Shown here: positions 1-11,458 of the stretch, one piece after another
How the letters are laid out: every line of letters starts with the position of its first letter
How positions within the stretch are numbered: the stretch's first letter is position 1
Notes under the pieces: model-generated
Database searches by the model: none
Told to the model about the DNA's origin: nothing
Seen by the model: the letters and a program-made list of their open reading frames with translations, nothing else
Translations under genes and position numbers: made by a program
From: Hyperoodon ampullatus
Taxonomy: Eukaryota > Chordata > Mammalia > Artiodactyla > Ziphiidae
Assembly: GCA_949752795.1 (NCBI GenBank)
Contig: OX457068.1
Coordinates: 61,011,582-61,075,581, forward strand
Direction: 5' to 3'
Length of the DNA stretch: 64,000 bases

Positions 1-2250
1 CGGTGAAAAGAACTGGGGTAAACGTAAGAAGTTATTATCTAATTTGTCTGCTACAAGGGAACACAGCTGCTATCTAAAGATGTGTGTGACACCAACGTGA
101 GTCACTTGTTTTCAACCGTCTATCACCCAAGGCCAAAGCTGCTGTATGTAAAATCACCAGGTAAGTGTAATCAGGTTTGACAAAAGATGATTCTCTTCCC
201 CTTTCTTTCTCTTTCACTTTCCAGGATTTTGACCTAAGAAATTCTCAAAAGAACTAACTTGAAAATATCTACTCGGAGCTACTCTGCCTCTCTTTTATGT
301 TGGAAGAAGCATATTTTACTCATCATTGTTTCTTGATGTCTAATACAGAAAAAGCAATTAATAAAATTCCATAAATGAAGGAATGAAGTTGCAAACCAAC
401 AGAATCTTTGAATTTATTAATTAACTAATCTAGTAATTTATATCAGGAATGTATTCAGGTCATTTAGGAAATGACTCCTTTTTTCTTGTGATTTAGATCC
501 ACTAGTTAATTAGTTTGGTCAAATTTATTAATTTAATCATCTTCAGTTGGTGGGAAATATGAGGCAACCAGCCTGTGTGCACAGGGTTCCCTTGGGTTTG
601 TTTGTTTGTTTGCTTGCTAGATTATCACCTGAGAGCAAGCCAGGCTGTGTCTGTCTACACAACACCCACATGACTGGACTATTTAGGCTGTGTAGCCAAA
701 CAACTCATTGATTCAGTGGCAAGTATAAATTGCTTGATTGAATTTCTGGTTATCTAATAGTTAATGAACTTCAGTTGGTTGATCCAATAATGCTGTGAAG
801 ACAAATCCTTTTATATTTTTACATGGAAAATATGTAGTTTTTTACTTGGAAAGATTAATGATTAGTTTTAATCACTTTCACACAAATAATCAGCTTAGAC
901 TGATATGAAAATACCCTAGTTTAACAGGCAAATGATCTACACTCTCACCTAGTACCTCTCCCTTTACCTAATTGCTTGACCTTAGGAAATGGATTTCAAC
1001 CCCACACTCTACCTCTTCTCTCCACTATGTACTCAACCTCATCTCTTACTTCCAGCTCAATGTTCTATAAATGTAAATGAAAAGTTTAAATCAGTAGACT
1101 TCAAATTTGGTCTTTATACCCATACTGGCCTTCCTCATAGAGAATCCTTGCTTATATAACCTTTACATATCTAACTACTTGAGATGCATCTCTATTATAC
1201 ACTCATAATATATTATGAGAGAGATTCTACTTAGAGAAATGAAGATCACAGGCAAGGCTTCCCAATGGAGTTGCCATGTAAGCTTCATATTAGACTATGG
1301 GTAGAAGTTAGACTGGTAAAGAAGTAGACAATAAAGGGGAAGGTTTCAGACAAAGGCAGAATTGTGAGCAAAGTCATGGAGAATACAAGAAATGTCAATG
1401 CTTCCTTCCATAGAAGTAGATGTTGCTCAATTTACCTTGAGCATAAACTCGGAGATGAGGCAAAATTTAGAATCAGATAATTAGTGCTTATGGTATGGTG
1501 GCTTTCATATTAATTCAACAAATAATAAGTTCTTCAATTCTTCAAGACTTTAAGTAATGATAAATACTCTTACAATGGAGCTTACATTCATAAGCCTAGA
1601 AGTTTGATGGCTCCAGGACACAAAATTGGTGTCAGTGTGCAATGTGGTTGGAAGGGGAAAGAGATTTGTGTTAAAGCATGAATACCAGTTGGGAAGCTGT
1701 CACAGCAATCTAGGTGAGAAATGAGGACCTAAAGTGAAAGGTAGTGAGGTGGGTGTGGAAAAATAATTATTTTAGTTGGCATGGTTATTACCTGAGAAAT
1801 AATGGACAAGAGCTCTGCCCCCCTTCATTTCCACAGGGCAGTGCAGTTCTCCTGTGTTAATTTAGGATTGTGGTAAGTTAGGGTATACTTTATTTTTTAA
1901 ACTAGCAGTTACAAAAACATGTCATAGCTGCACACCAATTAATGAACCCCTGCAGGCTGGGCTGAGGTTTTATTAGAGGCTATAGTAGATCTGTTGGCAT
2001 GGCAGCCAAAGAGAGATTTCTGTGCTCACAGAGGATTCCTCATCCATGTAGTGGCTGACATCACTGGCAAAGCTGCTTTCCTTGCTCCATAGGCACTATC
2101 ACTGTAGTGTGTTCTGGGAACTGTCAGAGCGGGGATCATTCCCTTGGCTTTTACCAGCCATCCATGTGTCTTCTCAAGAGAGAAAATATAATGTATACAA
2201 CCCAGTATAAAGCAAAGAGCAGATCTGAAGGGAGGCAACTACTATTTGAG
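1..2250. other. AT-rich unique intergenic sequence
   Basis: I see no convincing exon, RNA gene or recognisable mobile element here. Open frames are short and lack family resemblance. The stretch is AT-rich and looks like ordinary non-coding mammalian DNA; very old repeats may be present but cannot be named by eye. Confidence 0.6.
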
Positions 2251-2255
2251 CCTCT

Positions 2256-2345
2256 CCTGCTCACTTATCAGCTCTATGATTGTGGATGAATCCTGGACTC
2301 TTTCTACACCTCAGCCTCTTCATCTATAATATGGGTGAATATTAT
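2256..2345 (+). repeat. MIR SINE fragment
   Basis: The text resembles the MIR core and 3' half: a cell-state phrase like 'cctcagcctcttcatctat' followed by AATATGGG and a run of ATTATT. This matches the conserved 'cctcagtttcctcatctgtaaaatgggg' part of MIR in the plus direction. It is an old and diverged fragment. Confidence 0.55.
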
Positions 2346-2514
2346 TTACATTCTATATAATATTTAAAAATTAAAACAGAACAGGAAACTCCCACAGCTA
2401 CTCTAGAGAGTTGGAAAACAAAGTTGTCTGTGGATCCAGGGAAATAAGATTTTATGTGAAAAACCTGTGCTAACTATAAAACATTATATAAATGTTCACT
2501 CATAGTATTGCTAT

Positions 2515-3020
2515 ATAAGTACTGTATGATGTTTTTGTTCTTTATTGTTGTGCAACAAACCACCCCAAAATTTAGACATGCAAACCAATATTTAGTACCA
2601 GTTTCAATTCTGTGGGTTGTCAATCTGGATGGTTTTATTTTTGCTGGTCATAATCATCATATGGCTATGGTATCTGATAGCTTGTCTGAAAGTTGGTGCT
2701 GGCTGTCATCTGTCATGCCTCCTTTGCAAGACTTCTCATCCTTCAATAGGATAGACTAGACCTCTTCAGAACATGGAGCTCTTAAGGTTCCAAGAGTGAA
2801 AGCAAAAATTGTGAGGTCTCTTAAAATTTAGCCTTAGAGGTCACATAACATTACTGTGCCACATTCAATTTATTGGTCAAAGCAAATCATAAGATCAGTC
2901 CAGGTTCAAGGGAGAGGGAAAATATGCTCTACCTTCTGATTTGAAGAGTGGCAAAATCATGCTGCAAAGGCACATAGGAGGAATTTCTGCAGTCATCTTT
3001 GAAAATAATCTACCACATAT
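2515..3020. repeat. Old interspersed repeat, same family as the copy near 10.4 kb
   Basis: The segment opens with 'ttgtgcaacaaaccacccca' followed by a diverged 'aaatttag' and ends with 'gatttgaagagtggcaaaat' plus a lysine-rich tail. The opening matches the start of the element at 10385, which reads 'gctgtgtaacaaattatttc'. I recognise it as a common medium-reiteration mammalian repeat but cannot assign its class securely (MaLR/ERVL LTR or DNA transposon derivative). Confidence 0.5.
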
Positions 3021-3684
3021 AAATATAATAAACATAAAAACATGGTCCATCCTGGACCAGACACATGGCTTAGGATTATCAAGATCTAGGCCTAGCATCT
3101 CATTTTATGCTTCCTTCTCCTACTCTTCATATCTACAAAAACCTAGACCCAATTTAGGGTAATAAATTGGCATTATTTTTTTCATCTCTTACTCAGGAAT
3201 TTTTAACCAAAATTTCAACCAAAAAACTGTTGGAACTAATCAATGAATTTAGTAAAGTTGCAGGATACAAAATTAACATATAAATATCAGTAGTGTTTCC
3301 ATACACTAAGAACAGATTTTCTGAAAAAGAAATAAAGAAATCAATCTCATTTACCACAGCATCAAAGAAAAAGAAAAAAAAAGAATAAATTTAAACAAGA
3401 AGGAGAAACTACAACACATTGATGAAAACTACAAGACATTGATGAAAAAAATTGAAGAAGAAACAAATAAGTAGAAAGGTATCCCGTGTTCATGGATTGG
3501 AAGAATACTGCTAAAATGTCAATAGTACCAAAAACCATCTATAGATTCAGTGCAACTCCTATCAAGATTCCAAGGTATTTTTTACAGAATTAGAAAAGAA
3601 CCCTCCTAAAATTTATATGGAACCACAAAATACCCCAAATAACCAAAGAAATCCTGAGAAAGAAGAACAACATGGGAGGTGTTG

Positions 3685-3905
3685 GGTTTTTTTTGTTTTT
3701 TTGTATTTTTTGCGGTATGCGGGCCTCTCACTGCTGTGGCCTCTCCCGTTGTGGAGCAACAGTCTCCGGACGTGCAGGCTCAGTGTGCATGGCTCACAGG
3801 CTTAGCCGCTCCGCGGCATGTGGGATCTTCCCAGACTGGGGCATGAACTCGTATCCCCTGCATCGGCAGGTGGACTCTTAACCACTGTGCCACCAGGGAA
3901 GCCCA
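3685..3905 (-). mobile_element. CHR-type tRNA-derived SINE (cetacean)
   Basis: Read on the minus strand it begins GGGCTTCCCTGGTGGCAC and ends at a GCATACCGC-like junction followed by an A-rich tail (T-rich on the plus strand, 3685-3711). A target-site duplication GAGGTGTTG is present at 3676-3684 and 3906-3914. The head is derived from a tRNA promoter but is not a tRNA gene. It sits inside the old L1 at 3187-5757. Confidence 0.9.
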
Positions 3906-4525
3906 GAGGTGTTGTTTTTAAGCTATACTATAAAGCTATAGTAATTAAAATAGTATGGTACTGGAATAGAAATAAATAGAACAATGGAACAGAATCAAGA
4001 ACCCAAAAATAAACTCAAGCATATACAGTCAACTAATATTTGACAGCAGATCCAAGAATACTCAATGGAGGAAAGACAGTCTCTTCAGTAAATAGTGCTG
4101 GGAATATTGGATATTCACATGTACAATAATAAAACTTGATTCATATCTTACACCATTCACAAAAATTAACTCCAAATGAAGTAAATGAATGAATTAAGTG
4201 ACGTAAACCTAAGATCTGAAAACATGAAACTCTGAGAAGAAAACATAGGAAAAATTCTTCTTGACATAGATCTTGGTAATGATTTTCTGGACATCATATC
4301 TGAAACAAAAGCAACAAAATCAAAAATAAACAAGTGGAACTATATAAAGCTAAAAAGCTTCTGCTCAGGAAAAGAAACCACCAACAAAGTGAAAAGACAA
4401 CCTATGGACTGGGAAAAATATTTGTAAATCATATATCTGATAAGGGGTTAATATTCAAAATATATAAAGAATTCATATCACTCAATAGCAAAATAACAAA
4501 TAATCCAATTAAAATTAGCAAAGGA

Positions 4526-4730
4526 GGGCCTCCCTGGTGGCGCAGTGGTTGGGAGTCCGCCTGCCAATGCAGGGGACACGGGTTCGTGCCCTGGTCCGGG
4601 AAGATCCCACATGCTGTGGAGCGGCTGGGCCCGTGAGCCATGGCCGCTGAGCCTGCACGTCCGGAGCCTGTGCTCCGCAACGGGAGAGGCCACAACAGTG
4701 AGAGGCCCGCATAACGCAAAAAAAAAAAAA
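4526..4730 (+). mobile_element. CHR-2-type SINE (cetacean) with perfect TSD
   Basis: The body runs from GGGCCTCCCTGGTGGCGCAG to GAGGCCCGCATAACGC and then a pure A tail. A perfect 15-bp duplication AAAATTAGCAAAGGA lies at 4511-4525 and 4731-4745. The short form, lacking the longer CHR-1 tail, is typical of cetacean CHR-2 SINEs. It splits the same old L1 as the SINE at 3685. Confidence 0.93.
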
Positions 4731-5757
4731 AAAATTAGCAAAGGACTTGAATAGACATTTTTCCAAAGAAAATGTATGAATGGCCAACATGTACATGAAA
4801 ATACACTCAATATCACTAGTCATCAGGGAAATGTAAATTAATACTGCAGTGAGTTATCACCTCATGCCTGTTAGAATGTCCATCATCACAAGAGATAACA
4901 AATGCTTGCATCAATGTGGAGAAAAAGGAGCCCTTGTGCACTGTTGGTGGGATTGTAAATTGGTACAGCCACTGTGGAAAACAGTATGGAAGTTCCTCAA
5001 AAAACTAAAAATAGGACTACCATATGATCCAGCGATTCCACTTCTGGGAATATATCCTAAGGAAATAAAAACACTAACTTGAAAAAATAGCTGCACCCCC
5101 TTGTTCATAGCAGCATTATTTACAATAGCTAAGACACGGAAACAACTAAGTGTATACTGATGGATGACTGGATGAAGAAAATGTGGTATAATTACACAAT
5201 GGAACACTATTCAGCCATTAAAAAAACCCCAAAAAACAAAAAAACAAGGAAATTCTACCATTTGCAACAACATGGATGGACCCTGAGGGCATTATATGCT
5301 AAGTGAAATAAGTCAGACAGAAGAAGACAAATACTGTATGATCTCACTTATATGTGGAATCTAAAACAAAACAAAATAAGAAGCAACCAAGCTCATAGAT
5401 AAAGAGATCGGTTTTGTGGTTACCAGAGGCAGGGGTTTAGGGAGAGGGGAATTTGAAGGAAGGTGGTCAAAATGTACAAGCTTCCAGTTATAAGACAAAT
5501 TAGTACTAAGTATGTAACATACATCATAATGACTATAGTTAATATAAGAGAGTAAATCCTAAGAGTTCTCAGCACAGGGAGAAATTTTTTGTTCCTTTTC
5601 TTTTTATTGTCTATATGAAATGATGGATGTTAACTGAGTACATTGTGGTAATCATTTTACAATATATGTAAATCAAGCTGTCGTGCTGCAACCTTAAACT
5701 TATACAATGATGTATATCAATTATTTCTCAATAAAACTGATGAAAATTTAATCTAAA

Positions 5758-7307
5758 AAATACCTCTTTGGGTGGTGTGGGGGGAGGAAAGCAATTTAAA
5801 CAAAAAGAACATATACACAATGGTCTGCACCATTAATTCATTTCCATTTCTGACACTGCTAAAAATTAAAATGACAACTAGTCAAAGGCATCAAACTTCC
5901 CCAAGCCTGAAGCTTCACCCAGAAAATTAAAACAATAATGCTGAAGTCAAAGAAGAATCTTTAAATGGTAATGAGAATAAACTTCCCCTTCTGATCACCA
6001 GCCCCAGGAGAATCCTTGACATGCCTGTGAGACAACAAGTACTAAGCTGATTTCCCAAACTCTCCCTTAAGCCTACTTCCTCCATTTACTGAGAACTTCC
6101 ACTCAATACCTCCCCACTATTCTCCCATGTACATCCACTGCTGATGCAGAGCTCTAGACTAATTTCAGATATCCCTGAAAGTCTTTTCAGCCCTAACCTC
6201 CCACACTTCAAAACCTCAGAAAAATGATATGGTTTGTGGATTTTCTTGTCCTTTTTCTTCCAGACTCCTAGCTTTTTGACTTGTGTCTCCTGTCCCTGTC
6301 TGTAGTCAATCTAATAAACTAATCTAGATTAAGAAATTCCTGGATGATAATAGCTGTAGAAAGCTAAACTCCTTCAATAGCATTTGCATTTTTCTTAGCA
6401 ACCTTCAAAGATTTAAATCAAAGAATGATAGAAATAGAGATTTTGCAGGTGGGATGGGAGATATTTGGTGGAAGACACCTATGAAATTTGACTTTTACTC
6501 CTTAAGCACAACAAGGAATATATGGTTTCTTTTTAATGATGTATGATTTCTATGAAAGAAAAGCATCTTGTCTAAAATAATATTTTTTTTGTAAAAGCTA
6601 AGAAATTTCACTCTTAATATTGATATCAGTGAACCCCATTATAACGATAACTAAGGTAACTGAAGACTTCCATCCTCCAGATAAAGGGCCACTGAAGGAC
6701 TCCAGACTCAATGCCACACAATTGCAGTCTGACTCCGGATTCCTTGCCATGGACTTAGGCATATATTAGCTCTCCAGATAAGTGGCTGAATATTCTAAGA
6801 GCCACCCATGTTTATCCACACAAGGAGTTTAATCTGTGATTCAGGGGTTGCCAAACGGGCCCCTAAGACTTCTTTCCCCAACTGCATGCCTCAAAGCCTG
6901 GAACTGTACTACTCAAGATTAATTGTCTTGAATTTTAAAGCCCACCATTTCTCTATTAAGAGGGCCCGGGTGAAATCTGAAGCTATGTCTCTTCCATACC
7001 TTCAATAGACCATTTTCAATCTAAACCTTCAGCTGGGAGCAGGGCTTTATGGTAGAATTTATAACTCAGGAACTCATAAACCCTTAGTAAGTTGATGATG
7101 AACTTTCAGGATCCATGAACTCTGGATGTAGAAGCAAAGCTTCCATTTCAACATCAAAATCCTTATTCTTGTTTCTTTGAGAAGTGATAGGAAACATTTA
7201 AATGCATGTAGGTGTATTTTTCTGAAGAAAAGGCCTCAGCTTTCATCACATGCTAGAGTAGGTCATTGATACAAAAAACTTTAAAATGATGAAAAGACTC
7301 AGGATAA
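5758..7307. other. Unique AT-rich intergenic sequence
   Basis: No gene, RNA gene or clear repeat is recognised. The longest open frame here is about 66 codons and shows no familiar motif. Confidence 0.55.
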
Positions 7308-7319
7308 GAAGAAGGGTGC

Positions 7320-9004
7320 TGCCTAACTCCCTAACACCATACACACACAAAAACCTCAAAATGGATTAAAGACCTAAATGTAAGGCCAGACACTATCAAA
7401 CTCTTAGAGGAAAACATAGGCAGGACACTATATGACATAAATCACAGCGAGATCCTTTTTGATCCACCTCCTAGAGAAATGGAAATAAAAACAAAAAATA
7501 AACAAATGGGACCAAATGAAGCTTAAAAGCTTTTGCACAGCAAAGGAAAGCATAAACAAGATGAAAAGACAACCCTCAGAATGGGAGAAAATATTTGCAA
7601 ATGAAGCAACTGACAAAGATTAATCCCCAAAATTTACAAGCAGCTCATGCAGCTCAATATCAAAAAAACAAACAACCCAATCCAAAAATGGGCAGAGACC
7701 TAAATAGACATTTCTCCAAAGATATACAGATTGCCAACAAACACATGAAAGAATGCTCAACATCATTAATCAATAAAGAAATGCAAATCAAAACTACAAT
7801 GAGGTATCACCTTACACCAGTCAGAATGGCCATCAAAAAATCTACAAACAGGGCTTCCCTGGTGGCGCAGTAGTTGAGAGTCTGCCTGCCAATGCAGGGG
7901 ACACGGGTTCGAGCCCTGGTCTGGGAAGATCCCACATGCCGCAGAGCAACTAGGACCGTGAGCCACAACTACTGAGCCTGCGCGTCTGGAACCTGTACTC
8001 TGCAACAAGAGAGGCCGCAATAGTGAGAGGCCCACGCACCGCGATGAAGAGTGGCCCTCGCTTGCCACAACTGGAGAAAGCCCTCGCACAGAAACGAAGA
8101 CCCAACACAGCCATAAATAAATTAAAAAAAAATCTACAAACAATAAATGCTGGAGAGGGTGTGGAGAAAAGGGAACCCTCTTGCACTGTTGGTGGGAATG
8201 TAAATTGATACAGCCACTATGGAGAACAGTATGGAGGTTCCTTTAAAAAACTAAAAACAGAACTACGATACGACCCAGCAATCCCACTACTGGGCATATA
8301 CCCTGAGAAAACCATAACTCAGAAAGAGTCATGTACCACATTATTCATTGCAGCTCTATTTACAATAGCCAGGACATGGAAGCAACCTAAGCGTCCATCG
8401 ACAGATGAATGGATAAAGAAGATTTGGCACATATATACAATGAAATATTACTCAGCCATAAAAAGAAATGAAATTGAGTTATCTGTAGTGAGGTGGATGG
8501 ACCTAGAGTCTGTCATACAGAGTGAAGTAAGTCAGAAAGAGAAAAACAAATACCGTATGCTAACACACATATATGGAATCTAAAAACAAAAAACAAACAA
8601 ACAAAAATGCTCATGAAGAACCTAGGGGCAAGACGGGAATAAAGATGCAAACCTACTAGAGAATGGACTTGAGGACACAGGGAGGGGGAAGGGTAAGCTG
8701 GGACAAAGTGAGAGAGTGGCATGGACATATATACACTACCAAATGTAAAAGAGATAGCTAGTGGGAAGCAGCTGCAAAGCACAGGGAGATCAGCTCAGTG
8801 CTTTGTGACCACCTAGAGGGGTGGGATATGGAGGGTGGGAGGGAGGGAGATGCAAGAAGGTAGAGATATGGGGATATATGTATATGTACAACTGATTCAC
8901 TTTCTTATGAAGCAGAAGCTAACACGCCATTGTAAAGCAATTATACTCCAATAAAGATGTTAAAAAAAACTGAAAAAAATAAATTAATTAATTTTAAAAA
9001 AAAT
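7320..9004 (+). mobile_element. 5'-truncated L1 (ORF2 C-terminus and 3'UTR)
   Basis: A LINE-1 tail of the same general family as the full-length copies in this window. It begins within the C-terminal half of ORF2 and ends in an A-rich tail. A 12-bp duplication GAAGAAGGGTGC flanks it (7308-7319 and 9005-9016), so the left edge is a true 5' truncation. The ORF2 frame is interrupted by several stops. Its 3'UTR keeps the long form ending with AATAAA (8950-8955) shortly before the tail, unlike L1-B and L1-C. A CHR-1 SINE is inserted at 7851-8126. Confidence 0.92.
7851..8126 (+). mobile_element. CHR-1-type SINE inserted in L1
   Basis: It has the GGGCTTCCCTGGTGGCGCAG head plus the longer CHR-1 tail with 'cttgccacaactggagaaag' and 'cagccataaataaatt' before the A run. 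A target-site duplication AAAAAATCTACAAACA is seen at 7835-7850 and 8127-8142. The host L1 sequence resumes exactly after the duplication. Confidence 0.93.
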
Positions 9005-9016
9005 GAAGAAGGGTGC

Positions 9017-10384
9017 AAGGCAGTTCAGCAGTGGCTGGCAGTGTGAGAGGAGGGGAGCAAGTATGAACAGGAAGGCAGAAAGCTCTTGAGACTAACTGTC
9101 CTGTGGTCAAAGCTTGGCTCCACATTCACTGGCTTGTAATCCCAATTCTTGCTCAATAGTGGTCCAGATCATGCCCCTACAGTCACAGAAGCTCCTCTAA
9201 CCTACCCTTGGAACGCCCACTCCAGAAGAAACACTCCAGGCCCCAGCTCTTGTACCCTGTCACACAACTTTGCCATAACTGGTTTCCCCATAGTCTAGAA
9301 TCTCTCCTGAAGGGTTGCATTTTGCACTTCGGCAGGGAGACAACTTCATTCCTCACCTTTCCCTTCTTCTATTTGGCCCCGAAATTTGGGACATATATAG
9401 CAAAGCCTTTCTTGCTGCAGCAAGGAGGAAGAAGAGCAGGGATCTAGTTCAGGCCTGGGGGAGCACATAAACACAGTGGTGTAACAACTCAGCTCTGGCA
9501 GAGAGGGTCAGACCTAATGACCAGCCTCCAATAAAGAAATGTCAGCAGTACAGCTATGCCATTCATAGGTTCTCTGGGCAGGTGCAAAGAGTAACCTGTA
9601 GGAGAGCTTGAAACTCATCCAGAGTAGGTAATCAGGCACCCACCCATGTAGACAGAGGTAATACATGCAGCCAGAGTTATCTCGGCCTTATGCCTCACCC
9701 CATTGCCTCCACCCCCTTGTATACACATGTGCATACATAAAAGCACAGTCTCAAAGCTTACCAAAACAAGATGGGGAGAAAAATGCTACTAAGCCTACTG
9801 TATAAAATTTGTCATATCTAAATAGTAATATATGTCCACTATGGAAAACATAGAAAGGTAGAGAGAAGGGAAGAAAAAGTATTCATATTCATGCTGCCAG
9901 AAGTACCTCCAGGTGTATTTTTCTCCTGATAGTACACAAAGTGTACATACCACAGATTTCTCCATTCTGCTTCATTCTCTTGGTTGTAGGGACAGCTCTC
10001 AGAAAGATGTTCAGAAGATAATAAAATAGCCCTGTCAGTGTTTCCTAAAGTCTGTTCATTGTGCTCTATGATGTATATCTTCCTTGGAATATTTATTAAT
10101 AGGTGCTTCATGTTAATAGTGTTATTTGGTCAAAAAGTTTGAGAAATGCTGGGTTTAACAAAATTAAGTTTCTTTACCACTGAATCTTTAATATACAATA
10201 TACATTATGTATTTGCAAGAGAAAGATCGACTGTGAAATATTTCTTAAATGTATTTTGACCACAGAACCCTTCTCACACAGAGCATTTCATTTCACTAAT
10301 GTGTAATGAATATGTTAGAAAATGCTGAAACAAAAATTCAGGGAAAAGAAATCCTGTGATCAGTTCTGGCATTGATAGTTGACT
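9017..10384. other. Unique sequence, no gene recognised
   Basis: Open frames of 79 and 90 codons occur (9208-9447 plus, 9839-10111 minus). Neither shows a known domain, a splice context or compositional bias that would support coding. Nothing else is recognised. Confidence 0.5.
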
Positions 10385-10950
10385 TTAATCATCTGTTGCT
10401 GTGTAACAAATTATTTCAACACTTAGAGACTTAAAACAACATTTATCATCTCACAGTTCCTATGTGGGTCAGAAATTCAGGAGTGGCTTAGTTGGAAGCT
10501 AAGGGTCTGGGTCAGGTCTCTCAGAAGGCTGCAAGTTTTTGGTCAGGATCTCAGTCATCTGAAGATTCCACCAGCGGAGAATCTGCTTCCATGTTCACTC
10601 ACAGTACCATTGGCAGAATTCAGTTCTCTTCAGGTTGTCAGACTGAAGGCCTCAGCTTCTCACTGGCTATTGACCAAATGCCGTCCCCAGGTCTTCACCA
10701 TGTGGGCCTCTGCAACTTGCTTCATTATAGCAAGTACATGAGAAGAGCCAAAGAGAGAGAACAAGCAAGAGGGAAGTCACAATAGTTATAACCTAATCTC
10801 GGAAACAGCATCCTATTTCCTCTGGTGTATTCTATTTGCTAGAAGTGAGACACTAGGTCCAGCTCACACACAAGGGAAACAGATTATAGAAGAATGTGAA
10901 TATCAGGAGGCCAGGATCATGGGAGAGTGTTTAAGAAGCAGTTAATTACA
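10385..10950. repeat. Medium-age interspersed repeat, fairly complete copy
   Basis: It starts 'tgttgctgtgtaacaaatta', continues with 'cttaaaacaacatttatcat' and 'ctcacagttcctatgtgggt', and closes near 'tagaagtgagacactaggtc'. This order is that of a well-known mammalian interspersed repeat. The copy at 2515-3020 belongs to the same family and shares both termini. I do not assign its class firmly. The 97-codon open frame at 10492-10785 lies entirely inside it and is not a gene. Confidence 0.55.
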
Positions 10951-10999
10951 GCTATTAAAATAGATAATAGGATCTTCAACCAGAAGTATTCTAAGAGAT

Positions 11000-11120
11000 T
11001 ATTTGATTTCCATATTAGAAGATATGAGAACTAAGGTTCTGTAGGCTTAAATGTGTTTCCCCAGATCACATGGCACCAGGGGGTAAAAATTTTTTAATAG
11101 AGACTCAGCAGCCTGTGTCT
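11000..11120 (-). repeat. Probable MIR fragment
   Basis: The text 'atgagaactaaggttctgta' followed by 'tccccagatcacatggca' resembles the reverse of the MIR core ('gaaactgaggctcagagagg', 'gcccaaggtcacac'). It is heavily diverged. Confidence 0.35.
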
Positions 11121-11449
11121 ACATCTGTAAAATGGAATTAATGATTCCTGGGTTGCCTTTCTCCTCTGTTACCGAACTCAGGTCGAGCTGCTCACCACTT
11201 GAAAATCAATACCCAAGAAAGAGGCAAGTGTTGGTAGAAAGGAAAGTTTCTTTTAATCAGAATGCCAGCAATCTGGAGAGATGGTGGACTCGGTGTCTCC
11301 AAAAATCAACTCCGAAGATTCTGCTCGACCATGAAAGTTTTTAAAGGGAAAAGGAAAGTAATCTCGTTAATCATTGAGTTAGGGGATCAGACTCATCCCT
11401 GTCTCCCACTGCATGCAGGCTTGTCATCTTCTTGTGACATTTCTTTAGA

Positions 11450-11458
11450 TGCTATCTT
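11450..11458. repeat. TSD of the VPS26C retrocopy, left copy
   Basis: The sequence TGCTATCTT directly borders the poly-T (the A-tail on the minus strand). The identical 9-mer occurs at 14191-14199, at the other end of the retrocopy. This is the expected product of L1-mediated integration, and it places the 5' end of the copied mRNA near 14190. Confidence 0.85.

Larger units (their letters stand above)
3187..5757 (+). mobile_element. Old 5'-truncated L1, 3' part of ORF2 plus 3'UTR
   Basis: This is a decayed LINE-1 that starts inside the reverse-transcriptase part of ORF2 (an '[11 protein letters not shown]'-like region near 3240) and runs to an A-rich tail near 5750. Its best preserved coding piece is 4849-5082. 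There a frame reads the conserved C-terminal Cys/His segment ([21 protein letters not shown]) followed by the [11 protein letters not shown] motif. Many stops and indels show it is dead. Two SINEs inserted into it later (3685-3905, minus; 4526-4730, plus), which shows that the L1 is older than both. The divergence from the young L1s elsewhere in the window suggests an old mammalian L1 subfamily. Confidence 0.85.

Noticed and set aside
4526..4730. tRNA gene signal in the SINE heads
   Set aside because: The internal promoter boxes belong to the tRNA-derived head of CHR SINEs; no cloverleaf with a full acceptor stem is present.
10492..10785. 97-codon frame
   Set aside because: It lies fully inside an interspersed repeat whose other copy (2515-3020) does not keep it open.
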